From a virus: a stretch of 28,085 nt of DNA. The position numbers and the translations under genes are program-made. The stretch's first letter is position 1; each line of letters opens with the position of its first letter. The stretch lies in IMG/VR virus record IMGVR_UViG_3300031227_000311, positions 1 to 28,085 of that record, one strand, 5' to 3'. Below are positions 21,390 to 28,014 of this stretch, piece by piece. Below the pieces are notes generated by a model. That model searched no databases. It was given only the letters and a program-made list of their open reading frames with translations, and was not told the origin of the DNA.

Positions 21390-22412
21390 ATGACAGTACC
21401 AAAGTATCTAACCAAGATCAATGCTTTAAAGCGGCTCAAACTACGAGCCAGGAAGGTGAAAGGCGGCTACTCTCTATACCTTGACACAATCCTGAATGGA
21501 CACCGTGAGAGGCTGACGCTCAAGATTGAGATTAGTAATGTAAAGGACAAGATGTTTATTTATGCAGTAGCTTTACGAGATCGCAAGGAGCTGGAACTGT
21601 TGCAGGATCAAAACGGGTTCAGGCTATACCGGCAACAAGTTGTTTTAACCGACTACTTCAAGCAGAACGGAACAACAGCGAATCGGGGATCGGTTCAGAG
21701 GTACATTGACGGTTTCTATATAGGGCGTAAAATAGCGGGGGAAATTTCCGAATCTGATATAAGAGCATGGAAGGATTATTTATTGGAACACATTTCACCC
21801 ATGACGGCTAAAACATATTTACAAATACTAAGAACTTGTTTCAATAAAGCCGTTAGGGAGCAATTAATCACCTCGAATCCTTGCGATAATGTCCACGTTA
21901 AGGCAAAGGCAGCCAGGAAGGAATTTCTTAACTTAGAGGAGCTTAAAAAGTTAGTGGGAACTCCGTGTCGTAATGAAGAAGTTAAACGAGCATTTATATT
22001 CAGTTGCCTCACCGGAATAAGATTCTCGGATCTGAACCGGATAACCAAGCACGACATCAATGATAATATATTGACTTTCAGACAACAAAAGACTCAGGAT
22101 GTAATATCGGTCCCATTAAATGAGAAAGCCCGCCAGATTGCAGAAATGACACCTTCAGTTAAATTATTCACACTACCATCGATCAAGACTTACCTTAAAA
22201 TATTAAAGTCTTGGGTTAAGGCTGCGGATATTACCAAGAAAGTTACTTCTCATGTTGGTAGGGTTTCGTTCGCCACTATGTTGCTATCCAATAATGTTTC
22301 AAGCTATACTGTATCTCAGTTATTAGGACACCGAAGTTTGACCTCGATAACACCTTATGCTAACTTGGTGGATCAGAAGAGAGTGGATGCTATTAAGTTG
22401 TTGCCCCTATAA
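21390..22412 (+). CDS. int: Tyrosine-family integrase
   Basis: A 340-residue phage integrase catalysing site-specific recombination between attP and attB. Catalytic residues are all present: Arg211 in TGIRFSDL, Lys234 in RQQKTQD, His288 and Arg291 in SHVGRVSFATMLLS, His314 in LLGHRSL, and nucleophile Tyr323 in TPYANLVD. Residues about 1-60 form an arm-binding domain and 80-175 the core-binding SAM-like domain. The catalytic sequences resemble Bacteroidetes/Chlorobi integrases. Strong ribosome site AAAGGAGG. It converges with the operon ending at 22436, and no hairpin is visible in the 23-bp gap. Confidence 0.95.
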   Translation: MTVPKYLTKINALKRLKLRARKVKGGYSLYLDTILNGHRERLTLKIEISNVKDKMFIYAVALRDRKELELLQDQNGFRLYRQQVVLTDYFKQNGTTANRGSVQRYIDGFYIGRKIAGEISESDIRAWKDYLLEHISPMTAKTYLQILRTCFNKAVREQLITSNPCDNVHVKAKAARKEFLNLEELKKLVGTPCRNEEVKRAFIFSCLTGIRFSDLNRITKHDINDNILTFRQQKTQDVISVPLNEKARQIAEMTPSVKLFTLPSIKTYLKILKSWVKAADITKKVTSHVGRVSFATMLLSNNVSSYTVSQLLGHRSLTSITPYANLVDQKRVDAIKLLPL

Positions 22413-22425
22413 AGGACAAGAATTA

Positions 22426-22437
22426 ACGGGGAAAATC
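22426..22437. repeat. ACGGGGAAAATC, downstream copy (possible integrase arm site)
   Basis: Second copy of the word at 21294-21305, lying between the integrase stop and the end of the opposite operon, overlapping the TGA stop of the 52-residue gene by two bases. Confidence 0.5.
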
Positions 22438-22594
22438 ATGCTGAATTTGGATCATCTCCATTTGGAGAATATATATCTAATTGTCTTATTACTCCTGAAG
22501 CTATGGTAGACTGAAGCATATTCCCGCCTAACGCCCAACCCCATAAAAGTTCTACTATTTCATCATATTTATTAGCTTTTTCTTTATCAGTCAT
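22436..22594 (-). CDS. Unknown small protein (52 aa), last gene of the operon
   Basis: ATG at 22594 has AAGGAGAAG upstream and overlaps the stop of the helix-turn-helix gene as ATGA. The product begins MTDKEKANKYDEIVELLWGW and continues with a hydrophobic helix (ALGGNMLQSTIASGVI) and an acidic end. No motif. The tight overlap and ribosome site support it as real. Confidence 0.65.
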   Translation of the reverse strand: MTDKEKANKYDEIVELLWGWALGGNMLQSTIASGVIRQLDIYSPNGDDPNSA

Positions 22595-23160
22595 CTCTTC
22601 TCCTTGAAATCTCTATATTTCTTAGCAGTCAAATTTACCACATCACAAACTGTCCTTCTATTTATATTCATCATAATCCCGATCTCAGTCTGGTTCATAT
22701 CGTTATCCCACATATCCCAGATTCGACCGAATGTATCTTCGTTAATCCCCTCAATGTAGTTGTGTGCGTATTCAGTGACACCTAATATCCACATCTCAAC
22801 ATAGTTCTTATAGCTGTTTGAGTTCAGTTTAATATTTATCTTATGAGCTTCTTCGTATGTAATATCAAGAGCTTCAGCAACATCACGGATAGAATCAAGC
22901 TTTGCTTTCAGGTCAAGGAATTGTTTAGTCAGTTCATAGGTTATCTTCTTACGCCCATCTTTACGCTTACGCTGTTTTATAAGTGTCTTAGTCCATTCCC
23001 ATCCACATCTATCCCTATCATCCCAAATCATAGTTCCTTCTTCCATGTCCCATCCCTCACATTGCATATTGAAAGCCCATATCTTAGGGTTAGGCTCACC
23101 TTCTACTTCAAACCGTGTTATATATCTATTGCCGTCTTTATACCTGTAAGAGTTGCTCAT
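22591..23160 (-). CDS. Helix-turn-helix DNA-binding protein, probable regulator
   Basis: A 189-residue protein with two helix-turn-helix-like regions: about residues 85-112 (LDSIRDVAEALDITYEEAHK) and 146-176 (WDNDMNQTEIGIMMNINRRT). The N-terminus is acidic and aromatic (WDMEEGTMIWDDRDRCGWEW), with a very basic patch KQRKRKDGRKK at residue 62. A gene-expression switch, perhaps of late genes, would fit a position near the end of the early-type operon, but no family is certain. Its start overlaps the membrane microprotein stop as ATGA. Confidence 0.55.
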   Translation of the reverse strand: MSNSYRYKDGNRYITRFEVEGEPNPKIWAFNMQCEGWDMEEGTMIWDDRDRCGWEWTKTLIKQRKRKDGRKKITYELTKQFLDLKAKLDSIRDVAEALDITYEEAHKINIKLNSNSYKNYVEMWILGVTEYAHNYIEGINEDTFGRIWDMWDNDMNQTEIGIMMNINRRTVCDVVNLTAKKYRDFKEKR

Positions 23161-23228
23161 TCATTCTCCTTTGTATAGCAATATGCAGCAAACATCATCA
23201 GTAGTATAAATATTATTGCCGGTATCAT
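23157..23228 (-). CDS. Membrane microprotein (23 aa)
   Basis: ATG at 23228 has GGAGAAG upstream and overlaps the previous stop as ATGA; its own TGA overlaps the next start as ATGA. The product is MIPAIIFILLMMFAAYCYTK followed by ENE: a single hydrophobic helix with a short polar tail. Both overlaps and a good ribosome site make this unlikely to be chance. Function unknown. Confidence 0.6.
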   Translation of the reverse strand: MIPAIIFILLMMFAAYCYTKENE

Positions 23229-23551
23229 TTCTTCTCCTTTGGTGGTTGTGGTTTGTAAAATTTATCTATAGCTAATATTATTCCAGTTGAAGATGCTTTT
23301 ATTTTCCCAATATTATGTGATACATTAGATGCGTGTGTCCTTTCTGAATTAACCTTTATAATTTCTGCCCTATTCTTAATAAGGTTTAGTAGTCTATCAA
23401 TCTTCTTTATCTCTTCCAGTTCAGAGAGAAGCTCAGTAGCTTCTTCACCCCAAAAAGATATTGTTATAATAGAACCTCCATCAAAATCCTCTCCATCACA
23501 CCTTATTGAATCATTAATCTTCTCTATCAACTTATCTATCTGTGTATTCAT
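23225..23551 (-). CDS. Unknown helical protein (108 aa)
   Basis: Starts MNTQIDKLIEKINDSIRCDG, has an EEATELLSELEEIKKIDRLLNLI coiled-coil-like helix in the middle and a Lys/Pro-rich end (YKPQPPKEKK). No known motif. It overlaps the preceding gene by four bases (ATGA) and the microprotein start as well. Confidence 0.6.
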   Translation of the reverse strand: MNTQIDKLIEKINDSIRCDGEDFDGGSIITISFWGEEATELLSELEEIKKIDRLLNLIKNRAEIIKVNSERTHASNVSHNIGKIKASSTGIILAIDKFYKPQPPKEKK

Positions 23552-23751
23552 TTCAATTCCTTTTCAGATTCACTATAATCCATCATTGTCATATCATAAA
23601 GAACTTTTGTATTACGCATATCCTTACTCAATAAGTAACTACAAGTCATTATTGCCGTCTGATTAGTTTCCTTGCTTTTGTAAAAATGCCTATACCCACC
23701 AGATTTTGTTTTTCTGTACGTGTAATAGTATAATTTCAATTCAATATCCAT
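23548..23751 (-). CDS. Unknown small protein (67 aa)
   Basis: ATG after AAGGAGCTGAAC. The product starts MDIELKLYYYTYRKTKSGGY and has many Tyr, Lys and Met residues, without a recognised motif. Tight placement two bases after the stop of the replication initiator supports it. Confidence 0.6.
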   Translation of the reverse strand: MDIELKLYYYTYRKTKSGGYRHFYKSKETNQTAIMTCSYLLSKDMRNTKVLYDMTMMDYSESEKELK

Positions 23752-23753
23752 GT

Positions 23754-24611
23754 TCAGCTCCTTAGTTTATTAAATTCAGTTACAGCTTGATCCAATCTTA
23801 TATTCTGGTTTATAAATGCGTATGCCAGATCTTTAATCTCTCTTGAATATGGTAGAAGTGAGTCTTTTGCTTTCTGCTGGTAGGGCTTGTAGTAATCAAT
23901 AAAAGCCCCGAAGTCTTTAAATGAAGATAGCACTTTGTATTCTGGTCTGGTAGTTTCATCTGTCATATTATACCTCTGCTTTTTAGTGTATCGATTCAGG
24001 AATGTTCCTAACCGCTTTCCCATATCAAAGAATCTCTCATTTTCATATCGAAATGTTTTGCCTGTTTTATTCAGCTCAGTCCAGTAACCTATAAATTCAG
24101 ATTCTACAGGTTTATATTTAAGGTTTTCTTGCACATAATCTTTTACGGTCTTTTTGAAGGTTTCAATTCTGTGCGATATGTCTTTATTCTTATCATTCTT
24201 TACTTCTTTATTTATTATAGTGTTGTTAGTTGTTTGTTGATTGTTTGTTAGTTGTTTGTTAGTTTGCTTGTTAATCTGCTTGTTAGTTTTGTTTTCCTTA
24301 ATCTGGTAACTGTTGTAATTGCAGATAGTTATTATGCTAAATTTGTTTGTTGATTCGCTTGTTAATTCGCCTGTTGATTTTAGCCTTTTTATGTAAGTGC
24401 GAATGGATTGCTCTGAAATTCCGGTATGCTTATGTAATGCCTTAATACTGGTAGGTAATTGTCCCGTTTGGATCATCCTTCCCTCAAAGTTATTTGGCAC
24501 ATGGTTAGCGTTAATTAATAGATATATGAATAGGTGAACCATATCTGATTTATGAAACCATTCCCAATTTTCAAATTTCTTATGAAGTTTAATCCAGCCG
24601 ACTTTCTTCAT
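23754..24611 (-). CDS. Replication initiator / helicase-loader-type protein (O-like)
   Basis: A 285-residue protein. Residues 1-105 form a winged-helix domain as in phage replication initiators (WIKLHKKFENWEWF, GQLPTSIKALHKHTGISEQS, IRTYIKRLKSTGEL, FSIITICNYNSYQ). Residues about 107-131 are low-complexity Asn/Thr/Lys/Gln repeats encoded by tandem DNA repeats. The C-terminal part (FKKTVKDYVQENL, then NERFFDMGKRLGTFLNRYTK) is helical, as in domains that recruit the helicase. This modular plan, with origin repeats in the middle of the gene, is known from lambda O. No ATPase motif. Adjacent genes in this operon are small and unknown. Confidence 0.65.
   Translation of the reverse strand: MKKVGWIKLHKKFENWEWFHKSDMVHLFIYLLINANHVPNNFEGRMIQTGQLPTSIKALHKHTGISEQSIRTYIKRLKSTGELTSESTNKFSIITICNYNSYQIKENKTNKQINKQTNKQLTNNQQTTNNTIINKEVKNDKNKDISHRIETFKKTVKDYVQENLKYKPVESEFIGYWTELNKTGKTFRYENERFFDMGKRLGTFLNRYTKKQRYNMTDETTRPEYKVLSSFKDFGAFIDYYKPYQQKAKDSLLPYSREIKDLAYAFINQNIRLDQAVTEFNKLRS
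24222..24290 (-). repeat. Tandem 11-12-bp repeats inside the replication initiator gene
   Basis: The minus strand carries about six units built on ACTAACAAACA with variants ATTAACAAGCA and ATCAACAAACA. They encode the Asn/Gln/Thr-rich linker. Position within an initiator gene makes them candidate initiator-binding iterons. Confidence 0.65.
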
Positions 24612-24625
24612 ACTATCCCCTTATA
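24608..24625 (-). promoter_or_regulatory. Repeated translation-start cassette (copy 1)
   Basis: An 18-bp sequence, TCATACTATCCCCTTATA on the plus strand, identical to 25358-25375; on the minus strand it reads TATAAGGGGATAGTATGA and holds the ribosome site and start. A 14-bp version is at 24839-24852. All three are starts in the same operon. Confidence 0.7.
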
Positions 24626-24842
24626 TTGATTCATTGATTTGCATAAATACAAACTTACCATCTAAAAAGAATATTTCCATATAATACCACTTGCTATGCG
24701 TTTCATATAATATTAGCGTGGAATTATAATTTAGTTTTTTATCCATTGGGTAATCGTTTGAAAGATAACTTGCACCTTCAGTAATCTCAAATTCTAATCC
24801 GGCATTTGTAAATGATTTCTTAAACTCATCTAAGTTAGTCAT
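24621..24842 (-). CDS. Unknown small protein (73 aa)
   Basis: Starts MTNLDEFKKSFTNAGLEFEI and ends in strand residues (WYYMEIFFLDGKFVFMQI). Its start uses the repeated AGGGGATAGT cassette. One base separates it from the upstream gene. No motif. Confidence 0.55.
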   Translation of the reverse strand: MTNLDEFKKSFTNAGLEFEITEGASYLSNDYPMDKKLNYNSTLILYETHSKWYYMEIFFLDGKFVFMQINESI

Positions 24843-24843
24843 A

Positions 24844-25098
24844 CTATCCCCTCAACTTCCCCAATTCTTTTTCTATTATGTCTTGTATTTCACTGCCATC
24901 ATAAATGCCTTCAATTCTATAAACTATCCCGTTAAGTAAATCTATCTTTATTGTATCAGAATCCATCTGCATAAGTTCTAATTCATATATCAGCTTTTCA
25001 ACCATTAATTCACCATCAATAGGACAATCTTTACAAATACAGCCACATTCAGCTTTCCAGTTAATGTTCTTCAACCACTTTATTAGTTTATCAGTCAT
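24844..25098 (-). CDS. Small cysteine-cluster protein (84 aa)
   Basis: Contains the cluster CGCICKDC at residues 18-25, with four Cys in eight positions, followed by an acidic beta/helix region (SDTIKIDLLNGIVYRIEGIY). The cluster may bind a metal. Overlaps its upstream neighbour as ATGA. Function unknown. Confidence 0.55.
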   Translation of the reverse strand: MTDKLIKWLKNINWKAECGCICKDCPIDGELMVEKLIYELELMQMDSDTIKIDLLNGIVYRIEGIYDGSEIQDIIEKELGKLRG

Positions 25099-25361
25099 TT
25101 CTCCCCCAATTCTTTTTCGAGCCTCTGGTTTTCTGAGTATAAAAATTCAATCTCTTTTAAATCATCTTCCCTAACTGTTATAAAATTAATCAAAGTATTA
25201 GAAAAAGCAGTTGTTGTGCGGTTGAAACTTTCGCCTCGTTTTAGTGCAGAAATTAAACAATCTACTTCTTCACCAGTAAAAGTAAACATACTTTTACCAT
25301 CTGCTACTTTTGATCCGAAATCTAATTCTAAGTTAGCTATGATATTTTCTACTAAAGTCAT
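25095..25361 (-). CDS. Unknown small protein (88 aa)
   Basis: Begins MTLVENIIANLELDFGSKVA and ends with a coiled-coil-like helix (VREDDLKEIEFLYSENQRLE). Start uses the repeated cassette, and the gene overlaps its neighbour by four bases on both sides. No motif. Confidence 0.55.
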   Translation of the reverse strand: MTLVENIIANLELDFGSKVADGKSMFTFTGEEVDCLISALKRGESFNRTTTAFSNTLINFITVREDDLKEIEFLYSENQRLEKELGEK

Positions 25362-25648
25362 ACTATCCCCTTATACATTTCATGGACACTTTTCAATATC
25401 TCCAACTGCCTGTCAACCGATATTTCGTACGACTGCATTTCCATGTGAGTATCTTTATCTACCGGAATACAATATAGGTCTATCGGTCTCATGCCCATCC
25501 CAGCATTATTAACCGTCCTGACGTGATGCTTCTCGCAGTTTGGGTAATTCTCCCGAAGCCAAGTCATGTAGTCCCGACACATCTTCCTGCGTTCTTTCTT
25601 ATCTAATATCTTATTGAGCGAGTTGTAATATTTGATTAGGGGTGTCAT
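25358..25648 (-). CDS. HNH-like nuclease of the Ref/DUF968 type
   Basis: A 96-residue protein with the motif C-E-K-H-H-V-R (residues 38-44), a MGMRPIDLYCIPVDKDTH stretch with Arg54-Pro55-Asp57, and a final His at 68. The H-H-x-R, then G-x-R/K-P-x-D, then I-P-x-x-x-x-x-H order is that of phage recombination-associated nucleases (P1 Ref, DUF968). The usual zinc-binding Cys pairs are reduced, so it may be a minimal version. It could nick DNA during recombination. Start overlaps the zinc-finger gene stop as ATGA. Confidence 0.6.
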   Translation of the reverse strand: MTPLIKYYNSLNKILDKKERRKMCRDYMTWLRENYPNCEKHHVRTVNNAGMGMRPIDLYCIPVDKDTHMEMQSYEISVDRQLEILKSVHEMYKGIV

Positions 25649-26028
25649 AATTTAATATCTAATATTAGATCTTCAATAGTTAATGAGACTGGATACAAGG
25701 CATTACTGCAATCTTTAGGCATTTTTATTTGTTCTTCAAACTGGTCGGGATATTTTTCTGCATACCCCTTTCTTTCAACTAACAATGGATACATTAATTG
25801 TTTTGTAGCCTTACACCTAAAACAATGAGTATTTACTTCGCTATCAATACCATAGCTATCAGTATAATATTTATAATCAATATATTCCAATAGTAAACAG
25901 TTAGTACATGCCTTAAAATTATCTGGATTTTTAATGCAACACTTTTCATGTTTAGCTGCAAAATCTTTTCTAAAATAGTGTTTATTGCAATATTCACATG
26001 TGTAAACAATTCTTTCATTTATCTTCAT
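25645..26028 (-). CDS. Zinc-finger protein of unknown role (127 aa)
   Basis: Start ATG at 26028 is preferred because GAGGTGG stands before it; a GTG at 26037 is in frame upstream. Residues 11-31 (CEYCNKHYFRKDFAAKHEKC) form a C2H2/C2HC-type finger, and C-T-N-C at 41-44 with C-F-R-C at 69-72 a second zinc site. The layout suggests nucleic-acid binding. A 16-bp leader element is shared with the gene upstream. Confidence 0.65.
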   Translation of the reverse strand: MKINERIVYTCEYCNKHYFRKDFAAKHEKCCIKNPDNFKACTNCLLLEYIDYKYYTDSYGIDSEVNTHCFRCKATKQLMYPLLVERKGYAEKYPDQFEEQIKMPKDCSNALYPVSLTIEDLILDIKL

Positions 26029-26051
26029 TTTTTCCACCTCACCCTATGCTA

Positions 26052-26067
26052 TGCAATAAGTGTTCCA
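26052..26067 (-). promoter_or_regulatory. Leader element shared with the PAPS-reductase gene (copy 1)
   Basis: TGCAATAAGTGTTCCA on the plus strand matches 26827-26842 at 14 of 16 bases. Both copies begin 24 bp upstream of a start codon (26028 and 26803). The equal spacing suggests a conserved translation or promoter element. Confidence 0.5.
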
Positions 26068-26068
26068 A

Positions 26069-26803
26069 TTAAAATTCAAATTTATTCTGTTCTTTCTTTG
26101 CAAGGTGCTTTCTTTTAGAATCTCCACTAATCCACCATTCATAAACATCTTCTCTGTCATCAAAATCGCTGAACTTACCCATATCTATAAGCTTTTGTAT
26201 TGTATTCAGATAAGCAACCTTGTGTTGTTTCCATCTATCAAACTCGTATAAATGTTGATTATATGTGTGCATTGGGCAACCTATACAGCCTATTCTCAGA
26301 AACCCTTCATCATATAATTTGCAATATGGAAGATTATTATTCCTAATGAAATTCCACACATCATTTTCAGACCATTTAAAGATAGGGTGGACAAATGACT
26401 TCCCCCTATTCCCTTCCTCGGTTTCTTCACGCTTTGCTCTATTAGGTGATTCCTTTGCACGTATGCCAGTGATAACTGTTTCATCAGTTCCGAGATGTTC
26501 TTTAAGATTTTTACAGCAGAACTTTATCCTACGGGTAGGCAACATCTTTTCTTTAACTATAAGCTGATACATTGTCAGTTCAGGTCTATGCCAGATAACG
26601 TCTTTATGATACCCCCTAATGAAGTCCAATAGTTCAGGTGGGTCAATGCTTGTTCTTGCGAAGTGAGAAGTATGCTTCACTCCTGAACGAATGACTAATT
26701 CCTTTATGACTACAGAGTCTTTACCGCCAGAGAAAGCTACGTGATAACCTTCTGGCGGTTCGTTGTCTTGGATTAGCTTAACTGATTCATCTACAAGATT
26801 CAT
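26069..26803 (-). CDS. PAPS-reductase-like PP-loop protein
   Basis: A 244-residue member of the phosphoadenosine-phosphosulfate reductase/sulfotransferase fold. The PP-loop is SGGKDS (residues 25-30). Cys96-Cys97 lie in RRIKFCCK, Arg-rich GIRAKES follows at 113-119, and Cys173 and Cys176 in CIGCP give a likely Fe-S cluster. Related enzymes act in sulfate activation, DNA phosphorothioation (DndC-like) and tRNA thiolation. Phage homologues of this family are common, and their substrate is unclear. It is the first gene of the leftward operon, behind the operator-promoter at 26977-27005. Confidence 0.85.
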   Translation of the reverse strand: MNLVDESVKLIQDNEPPEGYHVAFSGGKDSVVIKELVIRSGVKHTSHFARTSIDPPELLDFIRGYHKDVIWHRPELTMYQLIVKEKMLPTRRIKFCCKNLKEHLGTDETVITGIRAKESPNRAKREETEEGNRGKSFVHPIFKWSENDVWNFIRNNNLPYCKLYDEGFLRIGCIGCPMHTYNQHLYEFDRWKQHKVAYLNTIQKLIDMGKFSDFDDREDVYEWWISGDSKRKHLAKKEQNKFEF

Positions 26804-26937
26804 TTTTCACCTCTTATGTATTATGTTGCAATTACTGTTCCATATAATATTATATTTTTTATCACCATTTTAATAGGGTTTAGCGATAATACCAATATCG
26901 GAAGTAACAAAGTGGACAATATGGGCGTAAAGAATAT

Positions 26938-26952
26938 TTACACAATTTGTAA
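26938..26952. promoter_or_regulatory. Inverted repeat TTACA-N5-TGTAA
   Basis: Fifteen bases with 5-bp arms, near the larger operator at 26978-26996, using similar half-sites in reversed order. It may be a second binding site for the same regulator. Confidence 0.4.
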
Positions 26953-26976
26953 GACCGCTCATAATCATGCTTTATA

Positions 26977-27005
26977 ACTGTAAACAAGATTTACAGCAGT
27001 GTCAA
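26977..27005 (-). promoter_or_regulatory. Leftward promoter with operator CTGTAAA-N5-TTTACAG in its spacer
   Basis: Minus strand TTGACA (27005-27000), 17-bp spacer, TACAGT (26982-26977). A perfect 7-bp inverted repeat with a 5-base centre (26978-26996) fills almost the whole spacer. A repressor bound there would stop RNA polymerase from starting the operon 26803-22436. Confidence 0.6.
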
Positions 27006-27123
27006 CAATAGCAATATCTGGTCTGTTCTATGCCGGAAATCAGCGTAAACCAGTAGGAATGTTTAATTATTTTTCTGATAGTATGGAACGCTTTTTGCAA
27101 TGTATATTGGCGTGGAGGATGAA

Positions 27124-27297
27124 ATGGAAAAAGAAAAATGTTATAAGCATCCAAGTAGAGAAGCTACACATTACAGAGATTCTTGGTTTACTAATAACCC
27201 GCCTGTATTCGTGTGTAATGAATGTGCGGAAGATTTAAAAGATTGTGGTTTAGAATATACATTGAATTTAACCAAAATATTAAAGGAGTCGAAATGA
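27124..27297 (+). CDS. Small Cys/His protein (57 aa)
   Basis: ATG at 27124 follows GTGGAGGATGAA; an earlier in-frame ATG at 27100 lacks a site. The product has C-Y-K-H at residues 6-9, then C-N-E-C at 31-34, a possible zinc site. First gene of the rightward block, overlapping the next start as ATGA. Function unknown. Confidence 0.6.
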   Translation: MEKEKCYKHPSREATHYRDSWFTNNPPVFVCNECAEDLKDCGLEYTLNLTKILKESK

Positions 27298-27470
27298 AAA
27301 CAGCCAAAAGACTGCATGAAGCAGAAGCATTACGCATAGTCATCAAATACGGTCATTGCCCCGATACGGTGCTCTTCAACAAGCTGAACGAGTGTTGCAA
27401 TGTTGATGAATCGGTTACTGATCTGCTGGACGTTATGCAGGCTGACAGTGTTATTAGGATTAGGGGGTAG
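27294..27470 (+). CDS. Unknown small helical protein (58 aa)
   Basis: ATG at 27294, after AAAGGAGTCG, is preferred to the upstream in-frame start. The product begins MKTAKRLHEAEALRIVIKYG and is helical and acidic toward the end (DESVTDLLDVMQADSVI). Possibly a small regulatory protein; no motif. Confidence 0.55.
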   Translation: MKTAKRLHEAEALRIVIKYGHCPDTVLFNKLNECCNVDESVTDLLDVMQADSVIRIRG

Positions 27471-27472
27471 GG

Positions 27473-27742
27473 ATGACACTTGTATTTTTTTTATCGGAAT
27501 CAAAAAATGGTGGTGGCTATCTTGAAATTGAAGTTGATGACAACAATGGATATAGACCGGTTGTAGGTGATATTGTTGAACTTGATGAATATATAGAAGA
27601 ACAATATAATGAAGAAGCACTCAAAAATGCTGGAATAGATGATATTGATTTTTACATTGAACATGATTTTGTTGTTGCTGAATGTAAAATTGCAAATTTT
27701 AGAACAATGTTCTGTGAATGTTATCCAAAGGAGGAAGCATGA
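27473..27742 (+). CDS. Unknown acidic protein (89 aa)
   Basis: Starts MTLVFFLSESKNGGGYLEIE, two bases after the previous stop, with ribosome site TAGGGGGTAGGG. Strongly acidic (IEEQYNEEALKNAGIDDIDF), with three Cys near the end. It overlaps the next start as ATGA. Not recognised. Confidence 0.55.
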   Translation: MTLVFFLSESKNGGGYLEIEVDDNNGYRPVVGDIVELDEYIEEQYNEEALKNAGIDDIDFYIEHDFVVAECKIANFRTMFCECYPKEEA

Positions 27743-28014
27743 CAAACTATGTTATCATTTTAATTCTGTCGTTAGCTGTAATTATCCTGTTGCTGGTCAT
27801 CAGACAGCTAAAACACAACGAAGGAATCACAAAAGATTGGCTCTGGTCGATCAGGGCTACTCACGATGATGCGATCAAATGTCTTGAGCATCAGAACGTA
27901 AACCTTAAATGGAAGCTGGAGAGCTGCAAGGCGTTCATAGCATATTGCAATCTGAAATCACCACAGGTAATTACTCAACTTAGTAAAAAATTTGAAGCAA
28001 GAAAGGAGCTATAA
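27739..28014 (+). CDS. Membrane-anchored small protein (91 aa)
   Basis: ATG at 27739, after AAAGGAGGAAGC, is chosen over an upstream in-frame ATG at 27718. Residues 4-21 (YVIILILSLAVIILLLVI) form an N-terminal membrane anchor; the rest is a charged helical domain (KHNEGITKDWLWSIRATHDD), probably cytosolic. The stop overlaps the next start. A lysis-accessory (i-spanin-like) role is imaginable but unsupported. Confidence 0.55.
   Translation: MTNYVIILILSLAVIILLLVIRQLKHNEGITKDWLWSIRATHDDAIKCLEHQNVNLKWKLESCKAFIAYCNLKSPQVITQLSKKFEARKEL

Larger units (their letters stand above)
26804..27123. other. Divergent control region between leftward and rightward operons
   Basis: About 320 bp without a convincing gene. 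It contains the leader element (26827-26842), AT-rich TATAATATTATA stretches around 26841-26858, an inverted repeat TTACA/TGTAA (26938-26952), the operator-promoter (26977-27005), and an approximately 110-bp leader before the first plus-strand gene. Confidence 0.65.

Noticed and set aside
26999-27238. 79-codon plus-strand ORF in the right control region
   Set aside because: GTG start without a ribosome site, overlaps the operator-promoter and the better-supported gene at 27124 in another frame.
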